Shown here: positions 17,996-25,342 of the stretch, in pieces
Numbering within the stretch: the stretch's first letter is position 1
Layout of the letters: every line of letters starts with the position of its first letter
NCBI GenBank assembly: GCA_002373975.1
Contig: DFKZ01000055.1
Span: 1 to 38,233 of the forward strand
Source of the DNA: Lachnospiraceae bacterium UBA3632
GTDB lineage: Bacteria; Bacillota; Clostridia; Lachnospirales; Lachnospiraceae
Length of the DNA: 38,233 nucleotides
Direction: 5' to 3'
The notes under the pieces: generated by a model
Database searches by the model: none
What the model was told of the DNA's origin: nothing
The model's input: the letters and a program-made list of their open reading frames with translations, nothing else
Made by a program: the position numbers and the translations under genes

Positions 17996-18862
17996 TCAGT
18001 CTTTAACCTTGATGTCGCCCTCAACCTCGACCTCATCGGCAAACTTTGACTCATCAAGATTGCTGGGATCCTGGCCGATGTATGCCGAGATACCGCCATC
18101 GATGTAAACAACCTGACCGTTGATGAAATCTGATGCGGGTGATGCAAGGAATACAGCAAGTCCCATAAGGTCCTCGGTGTGTCCCCAGCGCTGTGCGGGT
18201 GTCTTGGAACGGATAAAGCGATCGAAAGGATGCATGGATCCGTCTGCCTGCTTCTCGCGAAGAGGTGCTGTCTGAGGTGTGGCAATATAGCCGGGGCCTA
18301 TTGCGTTGCACTGAATATTGTACTGTCCGTACTCGGAGCAGATATTCCTTGTAAGCATCTTAAGTCCGCCCTTTGCTGCCGCATAAGCGGATACTGTCTC
18401 GCGTCCGAATTCGCTCATCATGGAGCATGCATTGATGATCTTTCCGCTTCTCTGCTCGATCATATGAGGAAGCACTGCCTTGGAGCAGATGAAGGGACCT
18501 GTAAGGTCGATATCGATAACAAGATTCCAGTCCTGAAGACTCATCTCGGTCATGGGGATTCTCTTGATGATGCCCGCATTGTTTACCAGAATATCGATAG
18601 GGCCGACATTTTTCTCTACTTCCTTAACGAAGTTATTGACCTGATCTTCCTTTGTAACATCACAGATCATTCCGAAAGCGTCGATCCCGGCCTTTTTATA
18701 CTCTTCCATTCCACGGTTGAAATTGTCGGGGTTGATATCGTTGAAAACGATCTTGGCTCCTGCTTCCGCATAAGCCTTTGCGTACGCCATACCGAGGCCG
18801 TAAGATGCTCCTGTTATCCATGCAACTTTACCGTCCAGCCTGAATTTTTCCATTACTCCCAT
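17996..18862 (-). CDS. kduD: SDR dehydrogenase, KduD-type (2-dehydro-3-deoxy-gluconate 5-dehydrogenase)
   Basis: A 288-residue short-chain dehydrogenase. It has the cofactor motif TGASYGLG at 18-25, NNAG at 94-97, a catalytic serine near 147-150, Tyr160 and Lys164 (YAAAK). KduD reduces 5-keto-uronate (DKII) to KDG. The assignment rests on the fold plus its place between kduI and eda; gluconate 5-dehydrogenase is a close relative and the main alternative. It is about 35 residues longer than E. coli KduD, mostly through a short N-terminal addition and an acidic C-terminal tail. The start is supported by AGGAGG about 8 nt upstream. Confidence 0.88.
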   Translation of the reverse strand: MGVMEKFRLDGKVAWITGASYGLGMAYAKAYAEAGAKIVFNDINPDNFNRGMEEYKKAGIDAFGMICDVTKEDQVNNFVKEVEKNVGPIDILVNNAGIIKRIPMTEMSLQDWNLVIDIDLTGPFICSKAVLPHMIEQRSGKIINACSMMSEFGRETVSAYAAAKGGLKMLTRNICSEYGQYNIQCNAIGPGYIATPQTAPLREKQADGSMHPFDRFIRSKTPAQRWGHTEDLMGLAVFLASPASDFINGQVVYIDGGISAYIGQDPSNLDESKFADEVEVEGDIKVKD

Positions 18863-18890
18863 GATTAGTTTTCCTCCTGATTATCTTTTA

Positions 18891-19754
18891 TTATCTGATG
18901 TCCTTATTGTCTACATTGTCCATATCGTCGAAGTCCTGATTCTCGCCGACCATACCCCAGATAAAGGTATAATTCTTGGACCCGCATCCGCAGTGGATGG
19001 ACCAGCTGGGTGAGATAACGGCATCCTCGTTGTGCATAACGATGTGTCTGGTCTCCTGAGGCTCTCCCATGTAGTGCATAACAAATCCGTCATTGGGAAC
19101 CTCAAAGTACATATACACTTCCATTCTTCTGTCGTGAGTGTGGCAGGGCATTGAGTTCCATACACTTCCGGGCTCAAGGTGAGTCATGCCCATCTCAAGC
19201 TGACAGCTCTCTACCTGTCCGGGAAGGATGTACTTGCAGATAACGCGATGGTTTGCTTCCTCCATGCTTCCCAGTTCCTTCTTATTCTCATCCTTAACGA
19301 TCACAACGCCCTCTTCGGGTGTTCCGTTGGGCTTGATGAGCACTGTGGGATATGTGGCATGAGCAGGTGCGCTGTTAAGGTAGAATTTAGCAGGATTGGA
19401 TGCGTCATCGCTCTCGAAGGAGATATCCTTGGCTCCCATTCCTATGTACATACCCTCGCGGTGAGCAACCTTTGTCACCTTGCCGTCTATGGTGATGCTG
19501 CCTGCGCCGCCGATATTGATGACTCCAAGCTCACGCCTCTGAAGGAAATAATCAGCTCTGAGCTCGTCTCCCGCAGTAAGCACCAGTTTGCTGTCTGTAG
19601 GTGTGGCCGATCCGAAGATGATCCTGTCTATATGGCTGTAAACCAGGTAAATCTCGCCGGGCTTAAATACCTTTTCTACGAGAAACTCTTCTCTGAGTCT
19701 CTTGGTGTCGTACCATTTAACATCCTTTGGTGAAGCTGCTGTTCTAAGTTCCAT
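18891..19754 (-). CDS. kduI: 5-dehydro-4-deoxy-D-glucuronate isomerase
   Basis: A 287-residue cupin-like isomerase that turns the open form of the unsaturated uronate (DKI) into DKII. The metal ligands match E. coli KduI: His205 and His207 in PCHTHDRRMEVY, Glu212 in the same segment, and His254 in WSIHCGCG. The length is close to the usual 278. It is the first gene of the operon, with AAGGAGG before the ATG and a clear promoter at 19851-19879, consistent with an operon switched on for unsaturated pectin products. Confidence 0.96.
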   Translation of the reverse strand: MELRTAASPKDVKWYDTKRLREEFLVEKVFKPGEIYLVYSHIDRIIFGSATPTDSKLVLTAGDELRADYFLQRRELGVINIGGAGSITIDGKVTKVAHREGMYIGMGAKDISFESDDASNPAKFYLNSAPAHATYPTVLIKPNGTPEEGVVIVKDENKKELGSMEEANHRVICKYILPGQVESCQLEMGMTHLEPGSVWNSMPCHTHDRRMEVYMYFEVPNDGFVMHYMGEPQETRHIVMHNEDAVISPSWSIHCGCGSKNYTFIWGMVGENQDFDDMDNVDNKDIR

Positions 19755-19812
19755 GATCAGATTATCCTCCTTTTGGCGGCGCTCGAAGCGTCGAAATCAT
19801 ATGATAAAGCCT

Positions 19813-19832
19813 TAATACTATTAAACGTATTA
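19813..19832. promoter_or_regulatory. inverted repeat in the kduI leader
   Basis: TAATAC and GTATTA are separated by 8 nt, just downstream of the expected transcription start of the kduI operon. The position suits a second operator, but the binding protein is unknown. Confidence 0.35.
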
Positions 19833-19850
19833 TGGCATATTGACCCTTGT

Positions 19851-19879
19851 ATCATATCAAAACAAGAGTAGAATGTAAA
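19851..19879 (-). promoter_or_regulatory. promoter of the kduI-kduD-eda operon
   Basis: On the minus strand TTTACA (19879-19874) and TATGAT (19856-19851) are spaced by 17 nt, a near-consensus sigma-A promoter. Transcription would begin near 19844, about 90 nt before the kduI ATG. Its -35 is embedded in the cre-like palindrome at 19874-19887. Confidence 0.75.
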
Positions 19880-19887
19880 CACTTACA
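19874..19887. promoter_or_regulatory. cre-like palindrome over the kduI -35
   Basis: On the minus strand TGTAAGTGTTTACA matches the cre consensus TGWAANCGNTNWCA except for one central C-to-T change. The flanks extend the inverted repeat to 7-bp arms (AATGTAA/TTTACATT region). Overlap with the -35 predicts repression by CcpA or a related LacI-family regulator. Confidence 0.55.
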
Positions 19888-19889
19888 TT

Positions 19890-20089
19890 TTTAAATAATC
19901 ACCAAAAATGAGCATTAATTTTATACAATAATCACGGAACACCGGTCTTTCGTACCGCGTTCTCCCGCGTCCAAACGCCTTAGCCGCATCAAGCCAGAGC
20001 TGTCCCACTTGATAAAGCCCATGAAATAGTGTAAGTTTAATACCGGGTGAGTAATAAGAATATTAATAAGAAAAAAGTGAGGAAATATC
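19890..20089. other. divergent intergenic region upstream of the plus-strand membrane gene
   Basis: A 200-nt stretch between the kduI promoter and the plus-strand gene at 20090. It holds a GAGG ribosome site for that gene. A weak plus-strand promoter is possible (TTGATA near 20009, then TAAGTT after 17 nt). I find no open frame or RNA fold worth calling. Confidence 0.35.
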
Positions 20090-20548
20090 ATGGAAAATAC
20101 TAATCAGAATAACGCAGCACCCGTTGGCGCTTCTCAGAATATGGATCAGGATGTGCTTAAGCAGATACTTGTCTATCAGAAAAAAGAAGCCAGAAATTCC
20201 AAGATACTGTCAATAGCCGCCATCTGCGTGGCAACGGCCCTGCTTATCTCCCTTGCTATCGTGGTTCCCAAGGTGTTCAGATTTATCGGTCAGCTGGAGG
20301 AAACAGTTATTGAAGTGGACAATCTGCTGGTGGATGTCAAATCCATTACAAAAGATGTAAACGGCCTGGCAGACAATGTCAATTCACTTGTAGATAACAC
20401 CAACAACATGGTGACAGACAACATGGGTGCCATAACCGAGATCGTCCAAAGCCTGAATGAAATCGATTTTGACACCCTTAATAAAGCTATCACCGACCTG
20501 AGCGATGTGGTTGAACCACTCGGCAATATGGTGAGATATTTCAGATAA
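20090..20548 (+). CDS. membrane-anchored coiled-coil protein
   Basis: A 152-residue protein I cannot name. A polar N-terminus of about 40 residues precedes one membrane helix (about 43-65, ILSIAAICVATALLISL). A long region of regularly spaced hydrophobic residues then looks like a coiled coil, with Asn/Asp-rich heptads. The outline resembles DUF948-type proteins. It is the only intact plus-strand gene in the window and converges with the HAD phosphatase gene, with 9 nt between their stop codons. Confidence 0.8.
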   Translation: MENTNQNNAAPVGASQNMDQDVLKQILVYQKKEARNSKILSIAAICVATALLISLAIVVPKVFRFIGQLEETVIEVDNLLVDVKSITKDVNGLADNVNSLVDNTNNMVTDNMGAITEIVQSLNEIDFDTLNKAITDLSDVVEPLGNMVRYFR

Positions 20549-20557
20549 AATGTAATA

Positions 20558-21208
20558 CTAAACAATTGTTACCACATCTGCGGGCGATTCGGCAAGATAG
20601 GTCGCGCCCGCTTTTGAAAGCTCCTCGCTGTCTCCATAACCATAGAGCACACCGATGGAATCAAGCCCTGCCTCTATGGCGGCAGTTATATCATAATGCC
20701 TGTCTCCCACCATCACGGCCTTGGATAAATCATTGATCCCGCATTCCTTTATGACATAATTGATCACGTCTATCTTGTTCGGCCTGTCGGTATCGTTGGA
20801 AGTGCCCACAAAATCAAAAAATTCCAGCAGATCAAAATGCTCAAGCACTGTCTTAGTGCCCTTCATATTCTTGGATGTGGCCACGACCAGCTTTTTTCCG
20901 ACCTTTTTAAGCTCTGACAGCATTTCGCGTACGCCGGGGTATACCGAATTCTCATACACTCCACCAAGCTCATGATAATACTTCCTGTAAAGGGCAATAG
21001 CCTTCTCGGTGTCCTCATCCGACATTCCCAGCATATTACCAAAGGATTCCGAGAGCGGAGGTCCGACAAATTTCATCATGCTGCTTCGCTCGGGCACTTC
21101 CACACCCATCTCCTTAAGAGTGTATTCAAACCCGTTCAATATCCCCGGGCTTGAATCAGTGAGAGTCCCGTCCAGATCAAACAAAATATAATCGTACCTT
21201 CCGCTCAT
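20558..21208 (-). CDS. HAD-family hydrolase (phosphoglycolate phosphatase/PpaX-like)
   Basis: A 216-residue HAD phosphatase. Motif I is FDLDGTLTDSS near residue 10, motif II is VVATSKN, the lysine of motif III follows in the cap-proximal segment, and motif IV is MVGDRHYDI. A helical cap domain lies between motifs I and II. Relatives dephosphorylate phosphoglycolate, pyrophosphate or nucleotides; the exact substrate cannot be told. It probably forms its own unit. Confidence 0.9.
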   Translation of the reverse strand: MSGRYDYILFDLDGTLTDSSPGILNGFEYTLKEMGVEVPERSSMMKFVGPPLSESFGNMLGMSDEDTEKAIALYRKYYHELGGVYENSVYPGVREMLSELKKVGKKLVVATSKNMKGTKTVLEHFDLLEFFDFVGTSNDTDRPNKIDVINYVIKECGINDLSKAVMVGDRHYDITAAIEAGLDSIGVLYGYGDSEELSKAGATYLAESPADVVTIV

Positions 21209-21240
21209 CTTTCCTCCTGTACACTATGCATTATGCATAC

Positions 21241-21285
21241 ACACATTATGCCTTTATGCATTGTGTCTTTATGCCTTATGTCTTT
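21241..21285. repeat. three-unit 15-bp tandem repeat at the end of the VWA gene
   Basis: Three imperfect 15-nt units (ACACATTATGCCTTT, ATGCATTGTGTCTTT, ATGCCTTATGTCTTT) run head to tail. They overlap the stop codon of the VWA gene (21269-21271), so the repeat encodes the gene's last residues. More ATGCAT-type copies precede it at about 21226-21240. Confidence 0.6.
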
Positions 21286-21937
21286 TAGCGTAGTCCTCTC
21301 TTATAGGCTCGAAGCAGGCTCCCATAGCCATAGATGCTTCCTTGCAGCTCTTTGATCTTCTTACAGCTGATATCGTGTCGGATAACACGCTGAAATTAAG
21401 CGCCGTTCCCGCTTCGTCGCACTCATAATTAACAGCTCTGTCCGCACCGATCCCGAATCTTCCGGCCACTTCTATCGCATCGATATTGGCTCCCAGGAAC
21501 AGGAATTCCCATCCGCGTTTCGACTTAGCCTTTTCGACCATCTTCTTGACCTTTTTGTAATCATAGGTATGGCTGGCATTTTCCATACCGTCGGTGGTGA
21601 TGATAAAAAGAGTCTTCTCGGGAACGTCTTCTTTCTTTTCTTCCTTGTGAAGCTTTGATATATGATGAATGGCTCCGCCTATCGCATCCAGAAGTGCAGT
21701 GCAGCCTCTTACATAATACTGGCTGTCAGTCATGGGAGTGATCTTGCTTACAGGTACTCTGTCGTAGAGTATCTCGGTCCTGTCATCAAAAAGGACTGTG
21801 GAGATAACAGCTTCTCCCTCTTCCTTTCTCTGCTTTTCAATCATCGAATTGAAGCCGCCTATGGTATCAGCCTCAAGCCCTCTCATGGAACCGCTTCTGT
21901 CAAGTATGAATACTACCTCTGTTAATCCCTTACGCAT
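21269..21937 (-). CDS. von Willebrand factor A (VWA) domain protein
   Basis: A 222-residue cytoplasmic protein made of one VWA domain. The metal-ion-dependent adhesion site is intact: DRSGS with Asp13, Ser15 and Ser17, Thr80 in GCTALLD, and Asp116 in TTDGMEN. It resembles TerY-like bacterial VWA proteins that act as protein-interaction hubs. The gene follows the 241-residue gene at 22078-22803 on the same strand, but a terminator lies between them, so they may be separate transcripts. Its last codons fall within a tandem repeat. Confidence 0.88.
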   Translation of the reverse strand: MRKGLTEVVFILDRSGSMRGLEADTIGGFNSMIEKQRKEEGEAVISTVLFDDRTEILYDRVPVSKITPMTDSQYYVRGCTALLDAIGGAIHHISKLHKEEKKEDVPEKTLFIITTDGMENASHTYDYKKVKKMVEKAKSKRGWEFLFLGANIDAIEVAGRFGIGADRAVNYECDEAGTALNFSVLSDTISAVRRSKSCKEASMAMGACFEPIREDYAKRHKA

Positions 21938-22028
21938 AATGTTTGCCCTCCTTATTTTGGCTTTCCCTTTTGGGTTTTCCCTTACGGGTTTGTTTACCTT
22001 ACAGGCTCATTATACGAAAAGAGTTTTG

Positions 22029-22053
22029 AAAAACGGTCGCTTGCTGAGCGACC
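22029..22053 (-). terminator. rho-independent terminator of the 241-residue gene
   Basis: GGTCGCT pairs with AGCGACC around a 5-nt loop, and the minus-strand RNA then reads GTTTTTC. It lies 25-49 nt after the stop codon at 22078. Confidence 0.75.
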
Positions 22054-22077
22054 TTATAATTTTATAAAAAATAACCC

Positions 22078-22803
22078 TTATTGAATGATGCAGGGCAATC
22101 CATGCTCTTCAAGCTGAATGTCCAGTTCGATCATATCATAAATCTCATTTTCGATGAAATAAGAAAATATGATATCCGTCTTATCACAGGGCGAAAGAGC
22201 ATACCCTGCCCTTGCCAGCAGATCCTTTGATTCATCCAGATTAAGCTTTGCCCCCACACACAGGCACAGCGCGGTCTGCTTCTGGGGATGATAATTGATA
22301 TCATTCTTAATCTTTGAAAACACCTTCTTATCGACGATAGCTCTCTTATATACATCCGCATTCTTCATGTTCTTATCCTCGATAAGAAACATAAGATACT
22401 GCGAGAATGTGTCGGAAAGATGCTTTATTCTCTCTTCAAGCCTGCTCTCATGCACCTCCTCGAAGTCAAGACATTCCTCATCCTCAGACAGAGCCATTGA
22501 GGCGCAGATCATCATTTCTTCGGCGTCTTCAAGAACGTCATCCGGCGGGGGCGGCACAGATTTCCTGCATGCATTCGCGGATTCTTTCTTCAATCCCGCC
22601 CCGAGAAACATCGGTGCCGGTGACATGGGCGCCTTTGCAGCACACGACATAGCCGATGCCATAGCCATGCCCAATGACGCACTGTCCCTTGGTGCAGCGC
22701 CGTCCCCAAGTGCCGATTCATCCTCTATATAATGCTTTTTAATATACTCATCAAGATCGGGATAATCCCGCTTCCTGACTCGTCTTTTGAATAAAAATGC
22801 CAT
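22078..22803 (-). CDS. uncharacterised protein with HTH-like C-terminal domain
   Basis: A 241-residue protein of unknown function. Residues 1-95 are low in order: a basic start, then an Ala/Met/Pro-rich stretch with PPPPDD. From about residue 125 a helical domain begins, with segments such as DKKVFSKIKND, LNLDESKDLLARAGYALS and FSYFIENEIYDM. I recognise this domain type from the C-termini of some Firmicute macro-domain and effector proteins, where it looks like a helix-turn-helix fold. It lies beside a VWA gene of the same orientation, which suggests a functional pair (inference). Confidence 0.8.
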   Translation of the reverse strand: MAFLFKRRVRKRDYPDLDEYIKKHYIEDESALGDGAAPRDSASLGMAMASAMSCAAKAPMSPAPMFLGAGLKKESANACRKSVPPPPDDVLEDAEEMMICASMALSEDEECLDFEEVHESRLEERIKHLSDTFSQYLMFLIEDKNMKNADVYKRAIVDKKVFSKIKNDINYHPQKQTALCLCVGAKLNLDESKDLLARAGYALSPCDKTDIIFSYFIENEIYDMIELDIQLEEHGLPCIIQ

Positions 22804-22827
22804 ATCTCTTGATTCTCTCGTTAACCT

Positions 22828-23565
22828 TTAAGGATAATCAAATCCTGGGTTCAGCTCTACCAACTCATTTGTTTCTTTAAGATACAGACGTCCGTCAACA
22901 GCATAATAAGTCTCATTTTCTTCATCACAGGTAAAATATGCTGCCGGTTCATAAAATACTATGCTGCCATCATCCTGCCTTATCCCAAGATAACCGGATA
23001 TTTCAGTCCATCCATAATCCAGTTTGACACTGTTGATATATTTGTTCAGATTGATCGTAAAGACCATCTTGTCGTAAGATATCGGGGCGTCATACAAAGT
23101 TTCATCTTCGCCCTGATATTCCACGATACGGCCATATAACGGAATATTTTCCATGTATTCCCGTCTGGCTTCTTCCATCTCATTCCATGCTTCGGTACTT
23201 TCCTCGAGTGGTTTGCCATACGGACCTGTCCACATATCAAAGCCATCATCAAAAGGCTTAATTGAAATCCCGAAAAGGGCCGGAACACCTATATTTGCAT
23301 ACCCTCCGAGTTCTGTTATTTTCTCGTTGTGATCTGTCTCATCAGGAATATCAATCACAAGACCTTCTTCAGTCCCGTCCCAGAGGTATGCATAAACAAG
23401 ACCTTCTCGTGAAACTTGCCCGATCGAAATCTTTAAATCATCGATGCGTATATTCGTATTACCGGTCAGAGACCTGTCGGTACAAGCTGTAAACGAAAGC
23501 ATCATCCCTATGAAGAATAATATAGAAACTAATAATCCGATTCTTGAAATAAATGTCTTTTTCAT
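22828..23565 (-). CDS. lipoprotein of unknown function
   Basis: About 245 residues with a hydrophobic signal segment and a lipobox (LSFTAC), so it is anchored outside the membrane. The mature part is acidic, aromatic-rich and probably all beta; I recognise no family. I start it at the ATG at 23563-23565, with GAGG 9 nt upstream; a GTG at 23578-23580 would add five residues. It ends 24 nt upstream of the 241-residue gene and could be co-transcribed with it. Confidence 0.8.
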   Translation of the reverse strand: MKKTFISRIGLLVSILFFIGMMLSFTACTDRSLTGNTNIRIDDLKISIGQVSREGLVYAYLWDGTEEGLVIDIPDETDHNEKITELGGYANIGVPALFGISIKPFDDGFDMWTGPYGKPLEESTEAWNEMEEARREYMENIPLYGRIVEYQGEDETLYDAPISYDKMVFTINLNKYINSVKLDYGWTEISGYLGIRQDDGSIVFYEPAAYFTCDEENETYYAVDGRLYLKETNELVELNPGFDYP

Positions 23566-23657
23566 TGTATCCATCCTCACTTGTTATTTTGAAGAGCTTG
23601 GATTGCTTTTTGGCCTTAATCTTTTTTATTAGATAAGTACGCCAGATGCCATACTGT

Positions 23658-24413
23658 TTATCCCTTAATCCTCTTCGCAATCTCGATTGCTATATCAAAC
23701 TTCTCGAATGAATGGTTGGCTTCATGTAATCCCTCCGGATCATATTCGGGCTGGTCGACAACATCACCTGTGGCGAGGAAATCGTAAAGTTCAAATCCAT
23801 AATAATCGCATACCGACTGCACGCCCGCAAGCTCCATCTCGACCGCTATGCATCCGTCTTCTTTGCGTCGCCTTACATGCTCTCTCGTCTCCATATAAAC
23901 CGCATCTGTGGTCCACGCTTTTCCAAGCACAAACGGAATCCTCTTCTCCGTGAACAGTTTCTCCAAAAATGCCGCATTTTTGATCTTAATATAATCCGCA
24001 GGCGGAACATAATGATACGACATACCTTCGTCCCGGTAACTCTCCGTGGGAATTACATATTTCCCGGTCGTCAGCTCAGGCGCCAAGGCTCCCGCCGAAC
24101 CAAACATAATAAACCTATCGGCACCTGTTTTCCAGTTGACCTCTATCACATCCGTCGAAGCAAGCGCCGACCCGATCTCAGATATATAAAAGATCACCTT
24201 GATCCCATCTACCGTGATAAGGTGAAGCGGCTTTACCTGATTTGCCGCCTTAAGTTCCCCTACAACCTCGTTAGGATACTTCTCCAGTACAGTTGCATAG
24301 ATTTCCCTTGAAAAAGTCAATATCGCTGTATCGCATATATTCTTTTTCTCTCCGAAGAAAGCCCGGGGAGTTATAATCGCTTCACTTACATTATCGAATG
24401 AATCTGTTATCAT
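23658..24413 (-). CDS. nucleoside phosphorylase (PNP/UDP family)
   Basis: A 251-residue phosphorylase of the PNP_UDP_1 family. The phosphate/ribose-binding GSAGAL segment is around residue 103, and the AVEMELAGV motif with the ribose-binding Glu is near 190. GDVVDQPEYDP ends the catalytic core. It would split nucleosides (uridine- or purine-type) with phosphate; the base preference is not clear and MTA/SAH nucleosidase relatives are an alternative. It starts 12 nt after the HipB-like regulator gene and probably shares its transcript, an unusual place normally taken by a HipA toxin. Confidence 0.88.
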   Translation of the reverse strand: MITDSFDNVSEAIITPRAFFGEKKNICDTAILTFSREIYATVLEKYPNEVVGELKAANQVKPLHLITVDGIKVIFYISEIGSALASTDVIEVNWKTGADRFIMFGSAGALAPELTTGKYVIPTESYRDEGMSYHYVPPADYIKIKNAAFLEKLFTEKRIPFVLGKAWTTDAVYMETREHVRRRKEDGCIAVEMELAGVQSVCDYYGFELYDFLATGDVVDQPEYDPEGLHEANHSFEKFDIAIEIAKRIKG

Positions 24414-24425
24414 TGTAGTATCCTT

Positions 24426-24638
24426 TTACCCTCTCTCATTTAGCTCAACATCCAGGCCCAATGTATTTGCAACCAAAAGAGCCTTTTCAAGTTCTATTGT
24501 TTTCTTTCCGTTTTCCAGATCCGAAAGAAAGCTTATACTAACACCCATAAATTCAGACATATCCTTCTGGGTATATCCCAACTGTTTTCTTCTGTTTTTT
24601 ACAGCTTCGCCAAAAGTCTTTGAATTAGTGATCTTCAT
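24426..24638 (-). CDS. HipB-like XRE-family HTH regulator
   Basis: A 70-residue single-domain helix-turn-helix protein. VKNRRKQLGYTQKDMSEF, then SISFLSDLENGKKTIE, is the classic Xre fold, close to HipB antitoxins. The start is the ATG at 24636-24638, with AGAGG 5 nt upstream; a longer frame to 24668 would run through an operator box. Three GCCGTACGGC palindromes lie in its promoter region, so it is very likely autoregulated. No HipA kinase gene follows; the next gene is the nucleoside phosphorylase. Confidence 0.85.
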   Translation of the reverse strand: MKITNSKTFGEAVKNRRKQLGYTQKDMSEFMGVSISFLSDLENGKKTIELEKALLVANTLGLDVELNERG

Positions 24639-24650
24639 AAACACCTCTTG

Positions 24651-24738
24651 GCCGTACGGCTTAATCATTGCTGCATGTAAAAAAAATTAGCCGTACGACT
24701 CATTTATTTAGATAGATTATATAATGAGCCGTACGGCT
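24651..24738. promoter_or_regulatory. three palindromic operators of the HipB-like regulator
   Basis: The decamer GCCGTACGGC occurs at 24651-24660 and, extended to AGCCGTACGGCT, at 24727-24738. A one-mismatch copy (AGCCGTACGACT) lies at 24689-24700. Spacing is 38-39 nt, close to whole helical turns. One box sits in the spacer between -35 and -10 of the regulator promoter, one overlaps the leader next to the ribosome site and one lies between. Confidence 0.8.
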
Positions 24739-24745
24739 TAGTCAA
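24716..24745 (-). promoter_or_regulatory. promoter of the HipB-like regulator gene
   Basis: On the minus strand TTGACT (24745-24740) and a perfect TATAAT (24721-24716) are spaced by 18 nt. The palindrome at 24727-24738 lies inside the spacer, an arrangement expected for direct repression. Confidence 0.75.
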
Positions 24746-24781
24746 TGATTTATGCCCATCAGCTTAGTCAACGATTTGCAT
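24736..24781. repeat. tandem -35-region repeat, third copy at 26026-26051
   Basis: GCTTAGTCAATGATTTATGC at 24736 is repeated 26 nt further on (24762) as GCTTAGTCAACGATTTGC. A third copy, GCTTAGTCAATTATTTACGC, lies at 26032, upstream of the nucleotidyltransferase pair. Read on the minus strand each copy carries TTGACTAAGC, a -35 element. A 16-nt stretch (CCATCAGCTTAGTCAA) is identical at 24756-24771 and 26026-26041. The set looks like a duplicated promoter segment bracketing the 1.27-kb gene pair. Confidence 0.65.
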
Positions 24782-25342
24782 TCAAGACGAGAGCTGCATT
24801 CCGACAAATCTCATCTTTCTATCATCATTCATAAAATAGTATTCGTCACCATACAACCGAATAAAATTATCGACCACTTTTTCTTTAGTAATATTCTTTT
24901 CTTTAAGTGATTCAGAAAGGATTTCCATATCCTGGATATCTTTAGGTCTAAACGACACAAGTTTCATACAGTACAAATCCAGATCATCCACAACATATAC
25001 TTCTAGAATCTCTTTATACATCTTGTATAAAACCGCGTTATCGAATAACGCATACGAAAAGGAATCTGAATGCATTACATCTGCATTGATCCAATCATCC
25101 GGTAGATTATACTCTTTCGCTACACCCTGACAGCAAGAATAAAGGTTATTCTGTTCTCGAAAACATATATCAACATCAACTGTAGATCTTCCGTCCTGAT
25201 ACTTTAAAGCCATTGCTGCACCACCGACAACAAGTATCTTATGGGCACCTATACCGGCTTTCTTTATCCTTTCAGCAAGTGCCTCAAGATAAATATCTAT
25301 GTTTTCCCCATCCAAATACTCTTCGCTAACTGAATGAGCCAT
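24782..25342 (-). CDS. nucleotidyltransferase-like protein (DUF6036/AbiEii-like)
   Basis: A 186-residue protein with the start of a minimal nucleotidyltransferase fold: VVGGAAMALKY, then STVDVDICF (the Gly-Gly and Asp-x-Asp of the active site) at about 38-62, followed by a helical half. Relatives are called DUF6036 or AbiEii-like, and some act as toxins of type IV toxin-antitoxin or phage-defence pairs. Its start overlaps the end of the upstream gene by 17 nt, so the two are coupled. Nucleotide transfer activity and toxicity are inferred, not shown. Confidence 0.8.
   Translation of the reverse strand: MAHSVSEEYLDGENIDIYLEALAERIKKAGIGAHKILVVGGAAMALKYQDGRSTVDVDICFREQNNLYSCCQGVAKEYNLPDDWINADVMHSDSFSYALFDNAVLYKMYKEILEVYVVDDLDLYCMKLVSFRPKDIQDMEILSESLKEKNITKEKVVDNFIRLYGDEYYFMNDDRKMRFVGMQLSS

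Noticed and set aside
22407..22652. Plus-strand open frame opposite the VWA partner gene
   Set aside because: It is an out-of-frame shadow of the Ala/Met/Pro-rich segment with no ribosome site.
24639..24668. N-terminal extension of the HipB-like gene
   Set aside because: It would be encoded by the palindromic operator and the ribosome site; the ATG at 24636-24638 has the proper spacing.
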